A stretch of 64,000 nt of DNA from PALSA-1006 sp964571195 (GTDB lineage Bacteria > Pseudomonadota > Gammaproteobacteria > Burkholderiales > Gallionellaceae), in contig CAZNAD010000011.1 in assembly GCA_964571195.1 (NCBI GenBank), positions 1-64,000 on the forward strand, given 5' to 3'. Both the position numbers and the translations under genes were made by a program. Under the pieces are notes generated by a model that had not been told where the DNA came from, did no database searches, and saw only the letters and a program-made list of their open reading frames with translations. Shown here piece by piece: positions 18,523 through 25,128 of this stretch; the first letter of the stretch is position 1, and every line of letters starts with the position of its first letter.

Positions 18523-19510
18523 GTTGCACTCCCTTACCCATACGTTTGATGAACCCTTCTTCTGTTGAAACAAAGATCGGGATGCCTGCAAAAGTGGCCT
18601 GCAACGCGCCTTTTTCCGGGCACGATGCCACGCACTTGAGGCACAGAGTGCAGTCGTCGGTCATGATGTCCTTGGTCTTCACATCGTCGGCGATCTCTTT
18701 GATCTCCATATCGCATACGGTGTAGCAATCGCCACAGCGAGTACATTTACCTCCGTCCTTCTGCAATTTGAATATCGCCAGTTTTGAAACCAGATAATGC
18801 AATGCACTCATCGGGCAGAAAAAACAGAAGAAGCGTTTTTTGACGAACGAACCCACCAGAAACAGTGCCGTGACCGAAATACCCAGCGCCGTCATCACCA
18901 TCGCCGCCTTACTGGAAAAGTCGATGGTAAATTGCGAGAAGTCGGCAGTGAACATCGGGATAATCATGCGCCCCGGACAGATGAGGCAGAACGGCGGACT
19001 CATGTTGTGAGAAAAAAGACCTCCACCGATACCGAGCGGGATCAATATCATCAACGCCAACAACACATATTTGATCTTAGTTAACTGCGCGAATTGACCT
19101 TGGCTGTAGCGCGAGAAACGCACTCCCACACGACGGCGCAACGCGGTGATCCAATCCTGTATCGTGCCCAATGGACAAACGAAGCCGCACCAGCCCTTGT
19201 TGAGCACGATGAACCACAACGTAAACGTAAGGAATCCGGTAAGCACTGCGATGCCTGCGTAGCCGAACAATCTCGGCCACGGTTGACCCAATTGGTGTTG
19301 CAGCGGCAACAGATAGCAGACACCGGCGCGCCCTTCCTGATTGTAGCCACAGGAAAAAAACGGCAGCTTCGTACCCACATCAATGGCCAAATAACCGCCA
19401 TAGACGAACAGGATAAAAGCCAGCAGCTGGAACCAGAAACGGAAACGGTTGAAATCGACCTGATTGACCGTATCGCGCAGTGCCTGCAAACGAGAGTTAT
19501 TGGTTGACAT
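18512..19510 (-). CDS. NapH/NosR/CcoG-like membrane polyferredoxin
   Basis: 332 residues with about four to five membrane helices. Cytoplasm-facing CxxxCP motifs (WCGFVCPLG, FCLICPG, FCFFCPMSAL) are followed by two soluble [4Fe-4S] motifs: CTRCGDCYTVCDME and CTLCLKCVASCPEKG. This is the architecture of quinol-linked electron transfer subunits such as NapH and the NosR C-terminus. Its position directly before the reductase gene, with overlapping ends, suggests that it feeds or accepts electrons for that reductase or for the exported partner. It also overlaps the preceding Met-rich gene by 14 bases. Confidence 0.88.
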   Translation of the reverse strand: MSTNNSRLQALRDTVNQVDFNRFRFWFQLLAFILFVYGGYLAIDVGTKLPFFSCGYNQEGRAGVCYLLPLQHQLGQPWPRLFGYAGIAVLTGFLTFTLWFIVLNKGWCGFVCPLGTIQDWITALRRRVGVRFSRYSQGQFAQLTKIKYVLLALMILIPLGIGGGLFSHNMSPPFCLICPGRMIIPMFTADFSQFTIDFSSKAAMVMTALGISVTALFLVGSFVKKRFFCFFCPMSALHYLVSKLAIFKLQKDGGKCTRCGDCYTVCDMEIKEIADDVKTKDIMTDDCTLCLKCVASCPEKGALQATFAGIPIFVSTEEGFIKRMGKGVQHDK

Positions 19511-20825
19511 CTGGGCGCACCTCTTGGAACGGTTTTACCCGGCGACGGCGATACAGATAAACCGCCACACCGCAGAACAGCGTAATGAACAGACCGATAC
19601 CCAGCCCCCACGCATAGGACAGATAATCTTCCGGCGACGGGTAATAGTTGCCCGCGAGCGAGGCCTGATATTTCACATTGCTATATGGCTGCTCGTTAAA
19701 CTTGCCCACCTCCGCCGCATTGGCCTCGGCGATCACCAGATAGGTGGCTTTGAAACGTTTCTGGAACTCATTCCAGAGTGGGAAATAGTCGCGGACTATC
19801 TGGAAGCTGACACGCCCCTGCTCGTCGCTCATCGCCTCCTTGACCCAGCCTTGATGGCTCACAAAACGGACGCGCGCACCTTGCAGTGGCAGCCCTTTCT
19901 GCAACACGATGTAAGCCTGTTCCTCCCCCGATTTCAATTGAAAGAAACGCTTCTCATCCGGCTTGCGCTCGCGCACGATCTCGATGGCGGCAGACTCCAG
20001 TACACGTGGTGCGACCAGTGCTTTGGCAATCTCTTCCTCATCACCACCATGTCCGATATTGGTGATCTCGGCTTTGGCAACGTTGATGTTCAGCGTTTCC
20101 CCTTGCAACTTGCGCGAGGTCAGATACAAACGGTAAAACCCTTGTTTCGGCATCTCGAACGACACCCCTTTGCGCTCCTCACCCGCAACAGAGAGCACCT
20201 CGCCTTCCGGTTTGCTGTCCGGGGTAACAAGCAATGTCTCGATCTGAGCCGCAGGATCATTTTGTGCAAACCCAGAACGCTGCGGATCATTACCGGAGCG
20301 CAACCACAAACGTTTTTGAGGGATGCCGCCGCGCCCGCCGCCCATTTCCATACCGCCCATGGCGCTCATTCCTCCACCTCGCGCACCGTCACCACGCATT
20401 GGCGGCGTATCAGACAGCCAGAGCACGCTTCCGCGCATCCCCATCGGCATTCCCCCCGGACGGGTGCCATCCGGCTTGCCACTCATGCCAGGCATTCCCA
20501 CCATCGCACCATTGCCTGCGCCAGCCCCATGCTGAGACTCATGCGCGTTTGCACCACCAGCGGGCGACGCATTGCCTCCCCCTTGAGCGGCGCGCTTGGC
20601 TTTCCAATCGGCAATTTGTGCCTCATCAGGACGTCCGCTACTACCTTCCGAACCCGCTTGCGCCTGAGCTGCCGCACGTTTGGCTTTCCACTCCGCGATC
20701 TGTGCTTCACTAGGACGTTCACCGGCTTGGCCGAAGTGCGGTCGCCCTTCCGGCACAGTTTCGCAGTACCCGTAACTGCTCAACGCCAGCAGCAGAAAAA
20801 CTGATCCAATATTCAATATATTCAT
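19497..20825 (-). CDS. Met/Gly-rich membrane-anchored periplasmic protein, DUF4198-like
   Basis: Not a family I can name with certainty. 442 residues from the ATG at 20825, which follows TTGGAGGGGAGC; a TTG 12 bases earlier lies inside that ribosome site. It has a signal peptide (1-20) and a tandem 15-residue motif, RPSEAQIAEWKAKRA (38-52) and RPDEAQIADWKAKRA (66-80). A Gly/Met/His-rich stretch (about 85-165) contains MVGMPGMSGK, MPMGMRG and MSAMGGMEMGG. Then comes a beta-rich domain with a carboxypeptidase-regulatory/DUF4198 flavour (GLPLQGARVRFVSHQG), one C-terminal helix (about 402-425) and an RRRR tail. Met-rich segments often bind Cu(I) or other soft metals. It heads the tightly overlapping gene run. 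Confidence 0.75.
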   Translation of the reverse strand: MNILNIGSVFLLLALSSYGYCETVPEGRPHFGQAGERPSEAQIAEWKAKRAAAQAQAGSEGSSGRPDEAQIADWKAKRAAQGGGNASPAGGANAHESQHGAGAGNGAMVGMPGMSGKPDGTRPGGMPMGMRGSVLWLSDTPPMRGDGARGGGMSAMGGMEMGGGRGGIPQKRLWLRSGNDPQRSGFAQNDPAAQIETLLVTPDSKPEGEVLSVAGEERKGVSFEMPKQGFYRLYLTSRKLQGETLNINVAKAEITNIGHGGDEEEIAKALVAPRVLESAAIEIVRERKPDEKRFFQLKSGEEQAYIVLQKGLPLQGARVRFVSHQGWVKEAMSDEQGRVSFQIVRDYFPLWNEFQKRFKATYLVIAEANAAEVGKFNEQPYSNVKYQASLAGNYYPSPEDYLSYAWGLGIGLFITLFCGVAVYLYRRRRVKPFQEVRPDVNQ

Positions 20826-20876
20826 GCTCCCCTCCAACCAGATTAATAGTTATAGATTCCGTGCTTAAGCTACTGG

Positions 20877-21341
20877 TTAGTCGGCCCGGTTCTTAAAGTC
20901 TTCGTGACAGGCTTTACAGGCTTTCTGCACCCTGACCAATTGCTCTTTTGTCGCATCAAAATTATTGCCTCTGGCCAATTCGACCAACTTTCCCGTCTCT
21001 TTTTCCAGAGCCTCATTCGCCCGCCTGAAGCCGACCGCATCGGACCAAATTTCCGGCTTGGCCTTGGTATCGCCCTTGTCCGATCCGGGAATGAAACCTT
21101 CTTTGGGAAGCTTGACCAGAAAGGCCAGCGTTTCTGCGTTATGAATGAACGACTCTCTGTCGTATGGCGAAATCCCTTTCGCCATTTTTGAAAGTGGGCC
21201 GAAATACCATGTCAGCATCGAATAAGCACTGCGTCTGAACTTGATCGCCACCTCCTCGCGCGACATCTCGGCTTGCACCTCGCCTGCAAAACCCAGCAAC
21301 ACAGTTGCCGACAATACGATCTTGACTATTTGATTACTCAT
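20877..21341 (-). CDS. Cytochrome c' family protein
   Basis: 154 residues: a signal peptide MSNQIVKIVLSATVLLGFAG ending near VQA (24), four predicted helices, and a single heme site CKACH near the C-terminus (CKACHEDFKNRAD), as in cytochromes c'. These are soluble periplasmic proteins that bind NO or serve in electron transfer. The ATG has GAGGT 5 bases upstream. It lies 51 bases before the Met-rich gene and may start or join that operon. Confidence 0.88.
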   Translation of the reverse strand: MSNQIVKIVLSATVLLGFAGEVQAEMSREEVAIKFRRSAYSMLTWYFGPLSKMAKGISPYDRESFIHNAETLAFLVKLPKEGFIPGSDKGDTKAKPEIWSDAVGFRRANEALEKETGKLVELARGNNFDATKEQLVRVQKACKACHEDFKNRAD

Positions 21342-21370
21342 TTTTTACCTCACGCTAAGCAAGCGTCCCA

Positions 21371-21403
21371 CAATCCGTTCTCATCCCACTCGAGAACGGA
21401 TTG
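21371..21403 (-). other. 12-base perfect hairpin between receptor and cytochrome c' genes
   Basis: CAATCCGTTCTC and GAGAACGGATTG are exact inverted repeats around a 9-base loop. No T-run follows on either strand, so a simple intrinsic terminator is unlikely. A processing site, a mRNA stabilizer separating receptor and operon levels, or an operator is possible. Confidence 0.6.
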
Positions 21404-21454
21404 ATAGGCGCAATTGAAGCGGATGATTTGAATATCCCGCTGTACGGGAAAGTC

Positions 21455-23863
21455 TTAAAACCTATAGGAAGCTCCGACACGCAGGGTTAATGGCGTGTAG
21501 CTACCAGAATTTCCCTGCCCTGCCGATGCCGCCAACACGCTTGCTCCCGCAATGGTCGAATAACCAACACGGGTAGCATAGGTTTGATTGGTCAGATTCA
21601 GCGCATGCAGCCAGAAAGACAGATCTTTCTTCTGGCGATAACTTGCACGCAAGTTAAACAAATCAGGACGGGCATAGGTACCGGAGTTGGCAGTATCAAT
21701 GTAGTAGTCGGAAATATGATCACCTTCCAGCTCAACCTGCCAGCCCGGAGCAGGTTTGATGGAAGCACGCAGATTCAATCGCTGAGCGGGCATCGCCTGA
21801 TACGAGTTGCCGCTGTAATCCACCGTTCTGGTCTTGTAACTGTTGTAATAGGCGGCAGCATTGGTAATGGTCGCACCAACATCAAACCAGGAATTCACCG
21901 CCCAGGAGAGCATAGTTTCCAAACCGCGTGCCGTCAGGCTTCCGGCATTCTCATTGACGTTACAGGTCGCACCGTTGTTCAGTGCAGACGCTTCTGCTGT
22001 TGTACAAACGCGGGAGACATTGAATCCTTCATTCGCAGTGTTATACAGGGTCACATCGTATTGAAAGCCAACGTTTTCGATACGTCCACGAAAACCGATC
22101 TCCGTAGTAAGCGCCTTTTCGGGAGCCAGATTGGTACCGATGGTGTTCCCTGCCGTACCTTTGGTCGAGGAATCGATCAGTGTCGAAGTCCCGGGAGGAT
22201 TGAAGGTTTGCGCGACATTGCTCCACACTAGGTGATCCGCATTGAACTCATAGGTCACACCGCTGCGCAAAACATTGCCATAGTGCGACATCTGCACATC
22301 ATTGTTGGCAGACGTCCGGTCATTCACCGTATCGTTCACCGTCGCAAAACGCTCACCGAGATGGACGCGCCATTTTTCCTGCGGGGTAAATTCGTAGTGG
22401 ATATAGGGAGTGGTTTCCTTGCGTATCGTCACCGATCCCTGGCCTGTCGCGGTCATAGTCCCTCTGCCCCACAAGCCGGACTGCGCTTGTGATGCAGTGT
22501 AGATATTGTTGTATGTCGCCGAATCGGCCACGGTCTCGTATATGTCCGAACCGACATAGAGCGTCGATTTGGCAACATCAAACTCATGCCGATATTGAGC
22601 ACCCATGGTAGTGGCCGTGTTGTAACCAGACTTGAGCGTATTGGTCACCGTCGTACCACCGCTCCATCTTCTGGTGGTCGAATTGTAGGTGCCACCGTTG
22701 ACTGAAGAACATTTCACTGTTGTTCCGCTCGCCAGCGTGGATGAGGTGCTGGAATCATCACAGATCACATTGTTTGAACCACCAGAACCGGCACCGCCGT
22801 AACCGGTCGAATCATCCTCGATCCGGCCATAGGCAAGTATCAGCTCCCCGCGCTCACCGACCATCTGCTGTAAACGCAATGTCTTGGTGGTGTAATCATC
22901 AATCGCCTGTCCATAAGCTCCGGCCTCGGTCTGCCGCCAATTCTGCTCGAATTTTGTCATGCTCAAAGAACCGGCCCAGCGATAGTCATAGTGCAACTGG
23001 TCATAACCGACGGCAATCTTGGTTGTCTCGATCGGACGGAAGAACGCTTTGACCCCCTTTCCGATCTTGTTCTCCGCTGCGGAATTCTGGTTCGCGGATG
23101 CACTGTTCTGACGCCATCCATCATAGGTTAGCGCACTCCCCGTCACGATGAAGCCATAACGCCCGTCATCCGAAGACATTCCCGCATCTCCCTGGGTACG
23201 AATGAACCCCCAACTCCCCACCTCTTGCGCCAACTTTGCATCGAACTTCTCAGGTGGCTTGCGAGAGGTCACGCTGATGGTGCCGCCAAGGGCACCCGTG
23301 CCATAAAGCGCCGAGGCCGGCCCGGTGATCACATCGATACGCTCAACGCCGCTTAGATCGACCGCATCCAGTGCCGAAGTATTGCGTGCCAAAGTACGCA
23401 TACCGTCCTGTCTACTCTCGGTGTAATCCTTGCCTCCGTCCGGTATCCGCATATTGCGCACCATGCTGATGCCCGGCACACGCTTACCGAGTTCCAGCAG
23501 CGGGTTCACGATTTGCAAATGTTCGATTTCTTCCTTGCTGACCACCGCACCGGAAACCGGGGTGTAAACCGTCACTTTGCCAAGCTCCGTGCGTTGCTGA
23601 ACGGGTTTGTCTTTTTCAGCCGAAACCACCATCTCCTTGAGCAGGCGATTATCCAACTCACTACCTGCCGCAAGATTTTTTGGCTTGGCCACCGGCACAC
23701 TGCTCCCCTGCCCGGCTTGTTCTGCTGTCGACGAAATGTTTTCTTTTACTTCTCCGCTGTCCGAGGGAACCACGATTGGGGTTTCTGCTGCATAGACAGA
23801 CCCTGTCAATGGTGTGAACAAAACGAGTGACGCGGCACTCATGGCGGCAATCTTTTTATGCAT
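21455..23863 (-). CDS. TonB-dependent outer-membrane receptor (second), likely siderophore/heme type
   Basis: 802 residues from the ATG at 23863, with GGGGAG upstream; an in-frame ATG at 23905 lies inside the promoter. The signal peptide ends near AYA/AAE (about 26). A long N-terminal extension (about 27-85) precedes the TonB-box-like/plug region (ELGKRVPGISMVRNMR; ERIDVITGPASALYGTGALG). A large barrel ends ...TLRVGASYRF with a terminal Phe. A Cys-containing, Ser/Thr/Gly-rich extracellular loop lies near 365-410. It is driven by a promoter with two abutting copies of an operator shared with the two upstream small genes, and its ribosome site can pair with the 5' leader. Confidence 0.92.
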   Translation of the reverse strand: MHKKIAAMSAASLVLFTPLTGSVYAAETPIVVPSDSGEVKENISSTAEQAGQGSSVPVAKPKNLAAGSELDNRLLKEMVVSAEKDKPVQQRTELGKVTVYTPVSGAVVSKEEIEHLQIVNPLLELGKRVPGISMVRNMRIPDGGKDYTESRQDGMRTLARNTSALDAVDLSGVERIDVITGPASALYGTGALGGTISVTSRKPPEKFDAKLAQEVGSWGFIRTQGDAGMSSDDGRYGFIVTGSALTYDGWRQNSASANQNSAAENKIGKGVKAFFRPIETTKIAVGYDQLHYDYRWAGSLSMTKFEQNWRQTEAGAYGQAIDDYTTKTLRLQQMVGERGELILAYGRIEDDSTGYGGAGSGGSNNVICDDSSTSSTLASGTTVKCSSVNGGTYNSTTRRWSGGTTVTNTLKSGYNTATTMGAQYRHEFDVAKSTLYVGSDIYETVADSATYNNIYTASQAQSGLWGRGTMTATGQGSVTIRKETTPYIHYEFTPQEKWRVHLGERFATVNDTVNDRTSANNDVQMSHYGNVLRSGVTYEFNADHLVWSNVAQTFNPPGTSTLIDSSTKGTAGNTIGTNLAPEKALTTEIGFRGRIENVGFQYDVTLYNTANEGFNVSRVCTTAEASALNNGATCNVNENAGSLTARGLETMLSWAVNSWFDVGATITNAAAYYNSYKTRTVDYSGNSYQAMPAQRLNLRASIKPAPGWQVELEGDHISDYYIDTANSGTYARPDLFNLRASYRQKKDLSFWLHALNLTNQTYATRVGYSTIAGASVLAASAGQGNSGSYTPLTLRVGASYRF

Positions 23864-23871
23864 GACTACTC

Positions 23872-23900
23872 CCCGTGAAATTGTTATTCGTAAAACGGGG
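23872..23900 (-). promoter_or_regulatory. Leader hairpin masking the receptor ribosome site
   Basis: In the minus-strand leader CCCCGT near the expected 5' end can pair with ACGGGG, the last four bases of which are part of the GGGGAG ribosome site. The loop is 18 AT-rich bases. Such a stem would hide the Shine-Dalgarno until melted or displaced. Confidence 0.5.
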
Positions 23901-23903
23901 CGC

Positions 23904-23963
23904 ATACTAAAACCTCGCTGCTAACGTGTGAATGTGACAAATCGTCGCGCGACAATTTGTCGC
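23904..23963 (-). promoter_or_regulatory. Receptor promoter with tandem GCGAC-N5-GTCGC operators
   Basis: Minus strand order: perfect palindrome GCGACAAATTGTCGC (23949-23963), directly abutting GCGACGATTTGTCAC (23934-23948), then ATTC, then 20 bases, then -10 TAGTAT (23904-23909). The -35 is TTCACA (23927-23932) at 17-base spacing. The operator sits immediately upstream of, and touching, the -35. The same layout recurs at 24497-24541 and 25014-25058. The half-sites resemble those I recall for RegA/PrrA/RegR-type redox response regulators (GCGNC...GNCGC). Confidence 0.75.
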
Positions 23964-24045
23964 AGGCGATCAGGCGGGCGTATCAAAAAAGCAGAGTGGA
24001 ATATTCTTCAGGAAGGAGCGCGGATAACGCAGCCAGTAGCCGGAA

Positions 24046-24375
24046 TTATTTCGATTCCGTGATGACAGGAGTGGTTCCAACTTGATGTGCATAGTCGCTC
24101 AGCACTTCGACCAATGCCTTCTTGACCTGCTCGCGCAGCTCGTGCGGCATCACCGCGATACGCTCGATACGACCTTGCGGCGTCAGGCGCGCACAACCAA
24201 TGGCCCGACCGCCTTTGCTCAACGCCAGAGCATGGCGACTGATCTCATCCTGTGCGTCGCTACCCATTTCTTCCGCAGCCAGCACCCCGCTAGCGCACGC
24301 AGCCACCCGCACATCCTGCAATACGGATGCGCCCGCTTGCCAAGCGATACAGTGTAGTGTGAAAGGGTTTTGCAT
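24046..24375 (-). CDS. Half-length GNAT-like protein, paralogue B
   Basis: 109 residues from the ATG at 24375 (GGAGA 5 bases upstream); an in-frame ATG further upstream would run through the promoter. It resembles only the first half to two thirds of a GNAT acetyltransferase: FTLHCIAWQAG, HALALSKGGRAIGCARLTPQGRIERIAVMPHE, then a helix. The acetyl-CoA loop (normally R/QxxGxG/A) reads ELREQVKK and the C-terminal half is absent, so catalysis is unlikely. It is paralogous to the gene at 24590-24931. A small hairpin CGCGAA-TTCC-TTCGCG (24394-24409) lies just upstream of its ribosome site. Function unknown; a regulatory or ligand-binding role is possible. Confidence 0.75.
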   Translation of the reverse strand: MQNPFTLHCIAWQAGASVLQDVRVAACASGVLAAEEMGSDAQDEISRHALALSKGGRAIGCARLTPQGRIERIAVMPHELREQVKKALVEVLSDYAHQVGTTPVITESK

Positions 24376-24426
24376 ATCGTCTCCAGAAATCCTCGCGAAG
24401 GAATTCGCGTAGTTTGGAATCAGGGA

Positions 24427-24488
24427 CCAAGCCGACACTGGAAGGAAGTACAACGATCTGGGAGGAGATACCTGGCAGACCGGCTTGG
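24427..24488 (-). ncRNA. Structured 5' leader/possible small RNA, copy B
   Basis: Near the expected transcript start CCAAGCCG (24481-24488) pairs exactly with CGGCTTGG (24427-24434). This closes a 46-base loop that exposes TCTCCTCCC (24460-24468), complementary to Shine-Dalgarno sequences, and CTTCCTTCC. Copy A has the same design, with base changes in the stem that keep pairing. Whether it acts in cis, in trans, or both is unknown. Confidence 0.6.
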
Positions 24489-24496
24489 TGCTACGT

Positions 24497-24541
24497 AATC
24501 TAATGCCGATCATGCAAAATTGGAATGCGTCATATTGTCGC
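24497..24541 (-). promoter_or_regulatory. Promoter and operator of paralogue B
   Basis: Minus strand: operator GCGACAATATGACGC (24527-24541), ATTC, 20 bases, -10 TAGATT (24497-24502). The -35 is TTCCAA (24520-24525) at 17 bases. The spacing is identical to the promoters at 23904 and 25014. Confidence 0.75.
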
Positions 24542-24589
24542 ACCAGAAATCAGGCGCAGCGTGCTTGCAAACGCAGCGTCCCTTTCGGA

Positions 24590-24931
24590 TCAACGCACGA
24601 TATCCAGCAACGCTTCAACCAATGCCGTCCTGATGAGTCCCTGATGTTCATGTGGCAATACCGCGATACGCTCAACCTGTCCGTCCGGCATCAGGCGTGC
24701 GCAAGCGACGGCTCGCCCGTCCTCACTGATAGCAATGGCATGGCGCGCTACCCGGTCTCCGGCATCCGGCAACGCCTCTACATGGCTGATGAGTTTTTTC
24801 TCACTGGCGGCCACACGTATCTCATTCAACAACTGGCCGCAGGTCTCCCACGGCAGACAGTGAATGGTAAAGGCGTTTTCTATACACCCGTGCGGGCGAT
24901 AGGTAATACTGCGGGTCTGATATGTCGGCAT
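24590..24931 (-). CDS. Half-length GNAT-like protein, paralogue A
   Basis: 113 residues from the ATG at 24931; a longer reading frame starting at 25111 would cover the operator and leader. The core FTIHCLPWET, IRVAASEKK, HAIAISEDGRAVACARLMPDGQVERIAVLPHE matches the N-terminal part of a GNAT fold and is clearly paralogous to the gene at 24046. Compared with that gene it has about 16 extra N-terminal residues. The CoA loop reads EHQGLIRTA, and the protein ends before the second half of the fold. No Shine-Dalgarno precedes the ATG; the 3' arm of the leader stem ends only 11 bases upstream, so translation is likely governed by that structure. Confidence 0.75.
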   Translation of the reverse strand: MPTYQTRSITYRPHGCIENAFTIHCLPWETCGQLLNEIRVAASEKKLISHVEALPDAGDRVARHAIAISEDGRAVACARLMPDGQVERIAVLPHEHQGLIRTALVEALLDIVR

Positions 24932-24942
24932 GATTAAGATTG

Positions 24943-25005
24943 CCAAGCCAGCACTCAAGCAGGGGAAGCTGCATCTATCTGGAGGAGATTCTCGTACCGA
25001 CTTGG
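24943..25005 (-). ncRNA. Structured 5' leader/possible small RNA, copy A
   Basis: CCAAGTCG (24998-25005) pairs with TGGCTTGG (24943-24950), using two G:U pairs where copy B has G:C. The enclosed 47 bases expose TCTCCTCC (24981-24988) and CTTCCCC. Stem position, loop length and the C-rich motif match copy B while other loop bases have drifted, which argues for selection on RNA structure. Confidence 0.6.
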
Positions 25006-25013
25006 CGGTGCAC

Positions 25014-25058
25014 AATCTAATCTTGATCGCATCGATTGGGAATGCGGCATTTTGCCGC
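25014..25058 (-). promoter_or_regulatory. Promoter and operator of paralogue A
   Basis: Minus strand: perfect palindrome GCGGCAAAATGCCGC (25044-25058), ATTC, 20 bases, -10 TAGATT (25014-25019). The -35 is TTCCCA (25037-25042) at 17 bases. It lies 70 bases from the divergent mutL start, so the bound regulator could also touch mutL expression. Confidence 0.75.
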
Positions 25059-25128
25059 ACCCGCCCGCACCGGGGGCATGCCACGCGAGGCCTCAGCCCA
25101 AAACGACCCATCCGGTATAATCCGCGCC

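Noticed and set aside
25044..25058. Intrinsic terminator for a minus-strand transcript
   Set aside because: The GCGGCAAAATGCCGC hairpin has no T-run, no gene upstream on that strand, and an exact positional match to two other operator sites.
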